Origin: Vicia villosa
Taxonomy: Eukaryota; Streptophyta; Magnoliopsida; Fabales; Fabaceae
Assembly (NCBI RefSeq): GCF_029867415.1
Contig: NC_081186.1
Coordinates: 12,284,930-12,348,929, forward strand
Direction of reading: 5' to 3'
DNA length: 64,000 bases
Positions 49,301 through 59,239 of the stretch are shown here, piece by piece (position 1 is the first letter of the stretch; each line of letters begins with the position of its first letter). The position numbers and the translations under genes are program-made. Under the pieces are notes generated by a model, which did not search any database, had not been told where the DNA came from, and saw nothing but the letters and a program-made list of their open reading frames with translations.

Positions 49301-51677
49301 TTTCGTGTGCTATACTACATAAAAGTCATGAAGTTTGTTACACTTGTATACGTTGGTATTTTGGAAGATTTTTCGTGTGCTATACTACATAAAAATCACG
49401 AAGTTCGTTAAACTTGCAAATTTTAATATTTTGGAATATTTTCGTGTGCTATACTACATAAAAGTCACGAAGTTCGCTAGACTTGAATACATTGGTATTT
49501 TCGAAGACTTTCGTGTGCTATACTACATAATGTCACGAAGTTTATAAAACTTTCAAAATTTAGTGTTTTGGAAGATTTTTCGTGTGCTATATACTACATA
49601 AAAGTCACGAGATTTGTTAAACTGGCAAAATTTGGTCTTTCGGAAGATTTTCGTGTGCTATACTACATAAAAAACACGAAATTCGTTAAATAGCAAAATT
49701 TGGTATTTTGGAAGATTTTCGTGTACCATACTAAATAAAAGTCACGAAGTTCCTTAAATTCCAAAGTTTGGTATTTTGGAAGATTTTCGTGTGCTATACT
49801 ACATAAAAGTCACAAACTTCGTTAAATTTGAATCTTTGATATTTATGAAGAATTTCATGTGCTATACTACATGAAAGGCACGAAGTTCGTTAATCTTGCA
49901 AAATTTGGTATTTTGGAAGATTTTCGTGTGCTATACTACATAAAAATCAAGAAGTTCGTTAAACTAGCAAATTTTGGTATTTTGGAAGATTTCCGTGTGC
50001 TATACTACATAAAAGTCACGAAATTCGTTAAATTTGCAATCTTTGGTATTTATGAAAATTTTCATGTGCTATACTACATAAAAGTCACGTAGTTCGTTAA
50101 ACTTGTAAAAATTGAAATTTTGGAAGATTTTCGTGTGTTATACTACATTAAAGTCACAAAGTTGGTTAACCCTGCATACATTGGTATTTTGGAAGATTTT
50201 CGTGTGCTATTTACATCGTAAATGTCACGAAGTTTGTTAAACTTGCAAATTTTGGTCTTTTGGAAGATTTTTATGTGCTACACTACATAAAAGTCACTAA
50301 ATTTGTAAAACTTGCAAAATTTAGTGTTTTGGAAGATTTTTCGTGTGCTATATACTACATAAAAGTCACAAAATTTGTTAAACTGGAAAATTTTGGTCTT
50401 TTGGAAGACTTTTGTGTGCTACTACATAAAATTCACAAACTTCGTTAAACTTGCATACATTGGTATTTTGGAAGATTTTCGTGTGCTATACTACATTAAT
50501 GTCACGAAGTTTGCTAAACTTGCATACATTGGTATTTTGGAAGATTTTCGTCTGCTATATCACATAAAGTCTAGAAGTTCGTATAACCGGAAAGTTTTGG
50601 TATTTTGGAAGATTTTCGTGTTCTCTTCTACATTAAAGTCACAAAGCTCGTTAAACTTGTATACATTGATACTTTTAAAGATTTTCATGTGGTATATACT
50701 ACGTAAAAGTCACAAAGTTTGTTAAACTAGCAAAATTTGTTCTTTTGAAAGATTTTCGTGTGCAACACTACATAAAAGTCACGAAGTTTTTTAAACTTGC
50801 AAATTTTGGTATTTTGGAAGGTTTTCGTGTGCTATACTTCATAAAAGTCACGAAATTCGTTACACTTGCAAACTTTTGTATTTAAAAATATTTTCGTGTG
50901 CTATACTACATAAAAGTCATGAAGTTTGTTACACTTGTATACGTTGGTATTTTGGAAGATTTTTCGTGTGCTATACTACATAAAAATCACGAAGTTCGTT
51001 AAACTTGCAAATTTTAATATTTTGGAATATTTTCGTGTGCTATACTACATAAAAGTCACGAAGTTCGCTAGACTTGAATACATTGGTATTTTCGAAGACT
51101 TTCGTGTGCTATACTACATAATGTCACGAAGTTTATAAAACTTTCAAAATTTAGTGTTTTGGAAGATTTTTCGTGTGCTATATACTACATAAAAGTCACG
51201 AGATTTGTTAAACTGGCAAAATTTGGTCTTTCGGAAGATTTTCGTGTGCTATACTACATAAAAAACACGAAATTCGTTAAATAGCAAAATTTGGTATTTT
51301 GGAAGATTTTCGTGTACCATACTAAATAAAAGTCACGAAGTTCCTTAAATTCCAAAGTTTGGTATTTTGGAAGATTTTCGTGTGCTATACTACATAAAAG
51401 TCACAAACTTCGTTAAATTTGAATCTTTGATATTTATGAAGAATTTCATGTGCTATACTACATGAAAGGCACGAAGTTCGTTAATCTTGCAAAATTTGGT
51501 ATTTTGGAAGATTTTCGTGTGCTATACTACATAAAAATCAAGAAGTTCGTTAAACTAGCAAATTTTGGTATTTTGGAAGATTTCCGTGTGCTATACTACA
51601 TAAAAGTCACGAAATTCGTTAAATTTGCAATCTTTGGTATTTATGAAAAATTTTATGTGCTATACTACATAAAAGTC
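37363..51677 (+). repeat. Satellite array: 1591-bp higher-order repeat of 23 units of ~69 bp
   Basis: Nine tandem copies start at 37363, 39118, 40709, 42300, 43891, 45482, 47073, 48664 and 50255. Seven are exactly 1591 bases apart; the first is 1755 because of an extra 164-base rearranged block near 38605-38770, and the last stops after about 1420 bases. I divided one copy into units at each cgtgtgcta-like start and counted exactly 23 units of 66-72 bases with the core gtgctatactacataaaag. Units differ clearly from each other, whereas equivalent units in different copies are nearly identical: a true higher-order repeat. The repeated small ORFs (62, 116, 70, 77 codons) follow from this periodicity and are not genes. 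Confidence 0.97.
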
Positions 51678-51694
51678 TAGAAGGTACGGTAGGT

Positions 51695-53536
51695 ATGATT
51701 AATATCTTGTTTGAGAAAGAAAAGTTTGTTCCGTTGGTTCTCACTGAGGAGACGGGTGACAAATTAGAGGTTTCACAAATTGCGGTTGTTAGTGAATTTC
51801 CTGATGTTTTTCCCGAGAATGTTACTTCTCTTCCTCTGGAAAGGGAAGTGGAATTCTCTATTGAACTGATACTAGGAACGGCTCCTATATCGGTTTCTCC
51901 GTATCGGATGGCACCACTTGAATTAAGAGAATTGAAGGGGCAATTGGAGGAGCTGATGGCTAAACATTTTGTGCGACCTAGTGTCTCGCCGTGGGGAGCT
52001 CCAGTGTTGTTAGTAAAAAAGAAGGATGGTGGAATGAGGTTATGTATTGATTACCGTCAGTTGAATAAAGTCACCATCAAGAACAAATACCCTTTACCAA
52101 GGATAAACGACCTGTTAGATCAATTGGAAGGAGCCTGTGTGTTCTCGAAGATTGATTTACGTTCGGGTTATCACCAAATCCGTATGAAGAGCTCAGATGT
52201 GCCAAAGACTGCCTTTAGAACCCGTTATGGTCACTATGAATTCTTGGAAATGCCTTTCGGTGTGACGAATGCTCCAGTTGTTTTCATGGAGTATATGAAT
52301 CGGATATTCCAGCCTTACTTGGATAAATTTGTAGTAGTCTTTATTGATGACATTCTTATCTATTCTCGTACTCCACAAGAACACGGAGAACATCTGAGGA
52401 TTATTCTGTCGATATTACGAGAGAAACAATTGTTTGCTAAGTTGAGCAAGTGTGAGTTTTGGATAACGGAGGTAAAATTTCTTGGTCACGTCATATCTCA
52501 AGGAGGTGTGGCAGTGGATCCGTCGAAAATTGAAGCGGTAATTAATTGGGAGAGACCGAAGAATGCATCAGAAGTCCGAAGTTTCTTGGGTTTAGCCGGT
52601 TACTACAGAAGATTTATTAAAGGGTTTTCTCAATTGGCCCTACCGATGACTAGACTTACCCGAAAAGAGTATCCTTATGATTGGGATTCGGGGTGTGAAC
52701 AAAGTTTCATGAGCTTGAAGGAAAGATTGACGACTGCTCCTGTTTTAATCATTCCTGATCCAAATAAGTCCTATGAGGTATTTTGCGATGCTTCCAAGAA
52801 AGGATTAGGAGGTGTATTGATGCAGGATGGTCAGGTGGTAGCATACGCATCTCGACAGTTGAAAGTTCACGAAGAGAATTATCCAACTCATGATTTAGAA
52901 TTGGCTGCGGTTGTATTTACCCTGAAGGTGTGGCGTCATTACTTGTATGGAGTTCATTTTGAAATGTTCAGTGACCATAAGAGTTTAAAGTACTTGTTCG
53001 ATCAGAAGGAGTTGAACATGCGTCAGAGGCGATGGATGGAATACTTGAAGGATTATGATTTTGACTTAAAGTATCATCCAGGCAAAGCAAATAAAGTGGC
53101 GGATGCATTGAGTCGGAAGGTGTTAAAGAGGGCCGAATTGATGATGTTAGAATATGCATTATTGGAAAGATTTCGAGATCTTAATCTTCAATTTGATTGG
53201 ACACAAAATGGAGTGATGATGGGGAACTTGAATGTTAATTCCATTTTGAGAAATGAAATTCAACAAGCACAAGTGTCAGATGCTAAGTTACAAGAGGTGT
53301 TGGTTCAACCAGGATTTACACAAGCTATGGATGGAATGATTATGTTTAATCAGAGGATTTGTGTTCCGGACGATGCATTGTTGAGACGAAGGATTTTGGA
53401 TGAGGCTCATAAAGGTGCTTTCACTATACATCCTGGTTTTTCAAAAATGTATCAAGATTTGAAAAGAGATTATTGGTGGTCCGGAATGAAAAGAGATATC
53501 GCGGTGTACGTATCGGAGTGTGCGGTGTGCCAATAG
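51695..53536 (+). pseudogene. Tekay reverse transcriptase, RNase H and integrase zinc finger
   Basis: A 613-codon open stretch. The RT has [19 protein letters not shown] (residues about 116-134), RSGYHQIR, and the catalytic [10 protein letters not shown] with both aspartates at about residues 214-223. The thumb has FLGHVIS and [13 protein letters not shown]. RNase H begins at [13 protein letters not shown] (about 363), with [18 protein letters not shown] and [10 protein letters not shown]. The integrase zinc-binding His/His/Cys/Cys lies in the last 45 residues, up to ECAVCQ. It ends at a TAG where the reading frame then continues unchanged in integrase. Motifs are intact apart from stops, so this copy is younger than the plus-strand Athila. 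The upstream part is satellite DNA, so no natural start exists. Confidence 0.9.
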
Positions 53537-54655
53537 GTAAAGATCGAACATCAAAGACCAGGTGGGTTGTTACAACCACTAGAGATCCCAATATGGAAGT
53601 GGGATGGTATTTCAATGGATTTTGCAGTTGGACTACCTCGTACCCAAGGTGGATATGATTCTATTTGGGTGATTGTAGATCGGTTGACGAAATCTACACA
53701 TTTCTTAGCCGTGAAGACTACTTACAAGGCAAGTCATCTTGCACGGTTATTTATTGCAGAAATTGTTAAGTTGCATGGTGTACCCTCTAGTATTGTGTCA
53801 GATAGAGATCCAAAGTTCACTTCAAGGTTTTGGAGAGCCTTCCAACAAGCTATGGGATCTAGGTTGTGTTTGAGTACGTCGAATCACCCACAAACGGACG
53901 GTCAAACGGAGCGAACGATACAAACCTTGGAGGATATGTTAAGAGCTTGTGTGCTTGAAAGTGGAGGAAATTGGAAAGAGCTTTTACCATTGATTGAATT
54001 TGCATATAATAATAGTTATCACGCGGGCATTGGTATGGAACCTTATGAAGCATTATATGGGAGGAAATGTAGGACACCGCTGTGTTGGTCAGAAGTTGGT
54101 GATGATAGAATTTCGGGACCCGAAATTATTCAAGAGACCACAGACAAGATTAGAATGATTCGTGATAAGGTTAAGCAATCATAGGATCGTCAGAAGTGTT
54201 ATGAGGATAACCGTATGAGGCCTTTGGAGTTTGTGGAAGGTGACCATGTATTCTTGAAGGTTACTCCGAGATTGAGGTTGAAAGGACCGTTTAAGTCGAG
54301 GAAGTTAAGTCAAAGATACGTGGGACCGTATGAGATTCTAGAAAGGATTGGTGAAGTAGCATACCGTTTAGATTTACCACCTTCTCTATCAGAAATGCAT
54401 GATGTTTTCCACGTGTCTCAACTTCAGAAGTTTATTCTCGATCCTCTTCAGCCAGTGTTACCAGATGCAGTTGAGATAGAATCAGATTTGACTTTTGAAC
54501 CCTTACCGAGCCGCATCGTGGGAAGAGAGACTAAATGGTTGAGAAACAAGGAAATTCCTCTTGTTAAGGTTCAGTGGGATGTGACGCATCCGAGTGATGC
54601 TACGTGGGAGCTTGAATCGGAAATGCGGGATGCTTACCCTCACCTTTTTAGGTAA
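53537..54655 (+). pseudogene. Tekay integrase core, GPY/F and chromodomain-like end
   Basis: Same frame as the preceding stretch after the TAG at 53534. The catalytic triad is visible: Asp in ISMDFAVGLP, Asp in VSDRDPKF, Glu in an ...IQTLEDMLRA helix after HPQTDGQTER. A second TAG at 54182-54184 interrupts before the linker. Then follow the GPY/F module (YVGPYEILERIGEVAYRL) and FHVSQLQKF. The final 50 residues (IVGRETKWLRNKEIPLVKVQW to WELESEMRDAYPHLF) have the form of a chromovirus chromodomain, which can direct insertion into particular chromatin. Two stops prevent a full polyprotein. Confidence 0.88.
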
Positions 54656-54686
54656 TTCTTAAATTCGAGGACGAATTTCTATTTAA

Positions 54687-54699
54687 AGGGCGGGGAGGA
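54687..54699 (+). other. Tekay polypurine tract
   Basis: agggcggggagga lies immediately before the LTR start TGTAATACCCC at 54700 and follows the usual post-pol phrase attcgaggacgaattt. Confidence 0.75.
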
Positions 54700-56835
54700 T
54701 GTAATACCCCGTATTTAATAAAATGCTCTAATGTTATTAGCTGACACTGAGGTTTTATTATTTAGTGCATCAGAGACATTTTGGACACTTAAGTTATAAG
54801 TGCTAACTTAAAGTTATGTTACTTATATTCTTTTCCTTTCTATTTCTTTCTCATTTTCAAACAAACACAAAGTTCTAGAGAGAGGAAGTAGAGAGAAGGG
54901 AGTGCAAGAGGAAAAGAGAAGAAAAGCTTAGATTTCGATCATTTCTCCGTCGAATCAACTCATCTTCGTCATCAACGACTCGTAATCGAGGTGGGTTCTA
55001 GTTAGTAACTTATTGCGTTTGATTTATGGATGAAAATCATAAGATTAGAAATTAGGGTTTTGATATAAATCATAGGGTTTGGTTCAAACTATGAAATTGA
55101 TGTTGTTACTATTGATAAATCCTGATTAGAGGCCATATGTGTTGTTTCTATGCATTAGTATAATCTGGAATAGGTTTGGGTGTGGAGTTGGTTGGATTGA
55201 ACCATTGGTGAAGCAAGAAAATAGAGCTGAGAACTCGGATTTCGCGCGCTTCGCGGCGCGAACCTAGGGAATAATTAATGAGTTTAGGTTATGCCAATAG
55301 TACGCGGCGCGTACAAGGGTTCGCGGCGCGACCACTATGGAAATTTATGAGTTTTGCTACTGCCAAAGGTTCGCGGCGCGACCAAGCTGCTGCGCGGCGC
55401 GAACTGAACCTTTCCACAATCAGAATTTAGTTTAAATTAGATAAATTGTTTCGATCATAACTTTTGAATCGTAACTCCGTTTTGGTCGCCGTTCGAAGCA
55501 GTATGAAACTAGAAACATGTACTTTCTAGTAGTGTAGGTTTGGGGAACAAAAGAAGAAATTATTTAATCGGAAATCGGGGAAATTGTTTGATTCTTTGGA
55601 TTGTTTTTTTGTTCGGAAACATGCGAACGGTATACTTTTTGGTATAATGAGTGATTGCCATATATTTGTGATAATTGTCGTTGTTTACATGACAATGATG
55701 ATATTTGTTTATTGCCTTCGGTGTAATACCTAGTATATTTGGAATTTGTTTGGTTGAGTTCTATTGCAGGTGGATTGGCATACCTTTGTTGTATATATGT
55801 ATATATCAAAGAGGTTTGAATAACTACATGGGTTTAAATGAATAAAAGAGAAGTGAGGAAAAACTAGGATTTGTTAGGTATATATAGCTTAACAAAGAGA
55901 ATCTAGGATGAAACATTATATGGAACATAAGTGTGTTTGAATCTTGTGAGGAAAGGCTAACAGGCCTAGTGGAAAGGCTAATAGGCCTAGTGATTGGTAT
56001 GTACAATCACCACTGTATGAAATAACTTAATCGAAAACACTGTATTGCTTTATTTTCTTTTGAATGCTAACAGGCATTCAATGTGCAAAAATGGCACTGT
56101 GCAGTAATGGCACAAATAATCTTGGCAGGTTTGATTCCCGCTTTGTGTACGAATGGAACCTAACAGGGTAGAGACTTGTGATGGTTAACAGGCCATGTGA
56201 AGTGACGATTCATGGGTAATACTCATGAGTTCGTATCCATTTCGTATGTCGAGATTTTTCCAATGGATCCATGACTCGTGCCACCTCCTAGACGTAGAAG
56301 GGGACGGGAATAGAGGGATACCTTGATAACGGTTTTCGATTGGTAATACTGTGTTTGAGTTGTTGAACTCTAAATATGTTTCCATATAATGTTAGTATGT
56401 GAACTCAAAGTCTAGTTCCTTTTGTTATGACTTGAGATTTGATAGGTTAGAACCTTGTAAAGCCGAGAGGATCTATAAGATAGGGAACTCATTGAGATTA
56501 TTTTATCTCACCCCATTATATATTGATTTCAGGTGCTACAGATTCCGCGAAGGGTAAGGAGAAAGCAGTTTGACTTTCCTTATGTCTTCTGTTCTTTTGG
56601 CATGGCGAAGCTTCCGTTGTGGAGTCTTATTTTGAGATCATTGTTTTGATCTAGTTCTTAGTATTTTGTTTTGAACATCTTGTATATGTTATGCCATTGT
56701 GTAGACTTATTTTTGTATTTGGGCATTAATGTATATAATGTGTTGACTAGGAACTTATTGTATTTCAATACCAAATACCTTGGATTCATGTATAAATATA
56801 TGCTTTGATGTATGTAATTATATATGGGTGTTACA
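54700..56835 (+). repeat. 3' LTR of the Tekay-type element
   Basis: It starts TGTAATACCCCG and ends GGTGTTACA (TGTAA/TTACA inverted ends), 2136 bases. It has five copies of cgcggcgcg at 55252, 55303, 55322, 55372 and 55393 in AT-rich surroundings, and recurring gctaacaggc phrases between 55950 and 56190. Satellite sequence begins at the next base, with attttcgtgtg at the insertion point. Confidence 0.9.
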
Positions 56836-57111
56836 ATTTTCGTGTGCTATATACTATGTAAACGTCACGAAGTTTGTTAAACTTGCAAAATTTGGTCTTT
56901 TGGAAGATTTTCGTTTGCTACACTACATAAAAGTCCCAAAGTTTGTTAAACTTGCAAATTTTGGTATTTTGGAAGATTTTCGTGTGTTATACTTCATAAA
57001 TGTCACGAAGTTCTTTACACTTGCAAATTTTTGTATTTTGGAAGATTTTCGTGTGCAATACTACATAAAAGTCACGAAGATTATTACACTTGTATACATT
57101 GATATTTTGGA
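56836..57111 (+). repeat. Four diverged satellite units beyond the Tekay insertion
   Basis: Four units of about 69 bases with the same core as the 37363-51677 array. Their distinguishing variants (tatatacta; cacac/tacactac; tatacttcat with gcaaatttttgtatt; gtcacgaagattattacacttgta) match units 7, 8, 9 and 10 of the 23-unit order, in that order. They are more diverged than the main array. The repeat stops at 57111 in a copia gag remnant. Confidence 0.9.
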
Positions 57112-58145
57112 AGATGATGATGAAGGGTTTTTCTATGTCTTGGCCTGATAATGAAGAATCAGAAGATGAAACTAATGTTGTGACTGCTCTCACTAGCAGA
57201 TGGGGATCTGATGTAGAATCTTGTTATGAGAATGATTTTTATGTTGATCTGAATGTATCTTCCAAGAAGCCATGTATTGGATGAGATAAAAGCTATAAGA
57301 CAGAAGAAAATCAGAAAAAGATCATAGCTCGACTGAAGAATGAAAGAGAGAAACTTCTGAGTATTGCGCCTAATCTTCAAAAAGACGTAACTTTCCTAAA
57401 TTCCAAACTTGTCTACATGACCAGATCCTTGAGAAGGATGAACAATGGAACTGATGTGATAAAAGGACTGGAAATATGAGTAATAATGATCAATCATTTA
57501 ATCAACGAGGCAAAGTTCCTGAAGAAAAGTCCACTCCTTCTCAAACGAAGAAAGTGATTACCATGTCCATCCGGATGTTACAACATCCTGGCAGACATCT
57601 TGAAACTCCAACTAAAGCCAAACCCTCAACTTGGATATGTCATTAGTGTGGTGAGTATGGTCATATAAAGCCTTTTTATTACAAATTATATGGAGTCCAA
57701 AAACCTTCGGCTCAGTTTAAGGCGAATCTAGTGAGTAAAAAGATAAGTTCTAAATATAGGGATGTTAACCTTATAGCTCATACTTCTTTGAGAGCTTCAA
57801 CCAAAGAAGATTGGTACTTTGATAGTGGATGCTCTAGACATATGACAGGGCTCAGAAGTTGTTGGTGGATATCAGATCTCAGCCCACACGTTTTGTTAGA
57901 TTTGGTGATGAATCTAAAGGTGAAATTAAAGGAGTTGGAAAATTGGTGTGTGTTGGATCTTCTAGTCTAGAAGATGTTCTTTTTGTGGAAAAAAAACTAA
58001 CTACTAATCTTATTAGCATTAGTCAATTATGTGACCAAAGAAGTATCAGTCAATTTCTCAAAGTCAGGATGTTTAGTCAAAGATGATAAAGAGGCTATTC
58101 TGATAAAGGGTATAAGATCTAAAGATAACTATTATCTGTGGGAAC
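57112..58145 (+). pseudogene. SIRE-type gag and protease remnant
   Basis: Several frames together give a copia gag/protease segment. It has an acidic stretch (SWPDNEESEDETN), a coiled Lys/Arg-rich region ending LKNEREKLLSIAPNL, a zinc knuckle around 57640-57690 (C-CGEYGHIKPFYY, with the first Cys frame carrying a stop), and the protease active-site motif WYFDSGCSRHMTG near 57810-57850. Frameshifts and stops break it into short pieces. It starts abruptly at the satellite edge and is cut at 58145 by a TGTAAC LTR start. Confidence 0.78.
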
Positions 58146-59043
58146 TGTAACACTCCGAAATTTAGATTTAATTATTTAATTGAATTTTGTGATTTGATGT
58201 GAATTTGTGTGACATATGATGATATGTTGTCAGGAATTAGTGGGAGATAGACGGTAATTAGAATTATTTAGATTTAAATAATTTGGTTTACATTATTTAG
58301 AGTTATAATAATAATTAAAAATATTGTTAAGGTGAGTTAAGTGAGGGCATAAGAGGAAGATCATAAAAAGGGTTCAAGGGGTAAAATAAGAATAAGCCAA
58401 GGAAGGAATAGAGATCCACTGTGAAATTTTGGGAGAAGAACGTGAAGTGAGAGCTAGGGCACAGAAAACCAAAGAGGAGTTCCAATAGAACGCGAAGGAA
58501 GAAATCACTTGCTAGGAATCTGAGGTAAGAGGTGTAATCCCGATTTATTATGATTGATAGGGGGTTAAGATAGATATAGGATTTTCTTTATATCTTTTAT
58601 AATGAATTGTGAATACTCACCCTTTTTATGTTGGTTAAAACTACTAGTCTTTTTGTTATATCTTTTATAATGAATTGTGATTACTCACTCTTTCTATTCG
58701 AATGTTGCCTCCATGTAGGTAACGTGCAGATGACAAACAGTAGTTGTAGAAGCATTGAAGATAGCTCAGAGTGTTTCATTAGTTTCGTTATAGTAGTGGT
58801 GTTTTGCTCTAATATGTAACATCGAGTCTGGAACGCTTTGTTTTGCGAATGATTACTATATTTTGATTAACTTATTCCATGAGGTTTTCGGATGTTAAAA
58901 ACTGTTTTGAATCCAATTTGTGATGAGACTGAGTTATTGTGAGTTTTGTTTATGAAGAAGTTTTTTTGGTGACGATAATGGCTTTACGTCCTCACAATTA
59001 CGACAAAGCATCTCTCTTCATGTTTGTTCATGGACTTTATACA
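58146..59043 (+). mobile_element. Candidate solo LTR
   Basis: It begins TGTAACACTCCG, a usual start for Ty3/gypsy LTRs, and would end ttataca. GGAAC is found on both sides (58141-58145 and 59044-59048) as a possible target duplication. There is an internal direct repeat of about 45 bases (atatcttttataatgaattg) near 58588 and 58657. The right end is less typical than the left, so the assignment is tentative. It lies about 200 bases beyond the stop codon of the gamma-glutamyltransferase gene. Confidence 0.45.
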
Positions 59044-59239
59044 GGAACATTGCAGATAGATTTGTTGCAAGATCAATGTTGAATACTCAAACAAGTTGTA
59101 GTTTTCTTCAAATTTATAACTCAGTGTTGTAATCTTCAAATATTTACAAAGAGCATTCAAACAAAACTCTGTAAATGAATACATTGTAAAAATGACTGGA
59201 CAAAAGTTCCAGTTTAAATAATGAATTCATCGATTTAAT

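Larger units (their letters stand above)
51678..56835 (+). mobile_element. Tekay-type chromovirus, 5' half missing, in satellite DNA
   Basis: It has pol from just before reverse transcriptase to a chromodomain-like C-terminus, a polypurine tract and a 3' LTR. The 5' LTR, primer site, gag and protease are replaced by satellite sequence at 51677/51678. Satellite follows directly after the 3' LTR, so the element had inserted into the array and then lost its 5' half. The TGTAATACCCC LTR start and the polymerase-integrase-chromodomain order fit the Tekay/Del lineage. Confidence 0.88.

Noticed and set aside
37363..51677. Regular repeats resembling a CRISPR array
   Set aside because: There is no repeat-spacer alternation; units are contiguous, all related, and the organism is a plant.
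37368..51680. Families of small ORFs of 62, 116, 70 and 77 codons repeated in each satellite copy
   Set aside because: They arise from the 1591-base and 69-base periodicity, overlap in several frames, and lack domains or start context.
37363..57111. Calling the locus a centromere
   Set aside because: A higher-order satellite with a chromovirus is compatible, but the chromovirus is Tekay-like and not of the centromeric CRM type, and no CENH3 data can be seen.
56780..57148. 122-codon plus-strand ORF
   Set aside because: It spans the end of the Tekay LTR, the satellite units and the start of copia gag, so it is a chance fusion.
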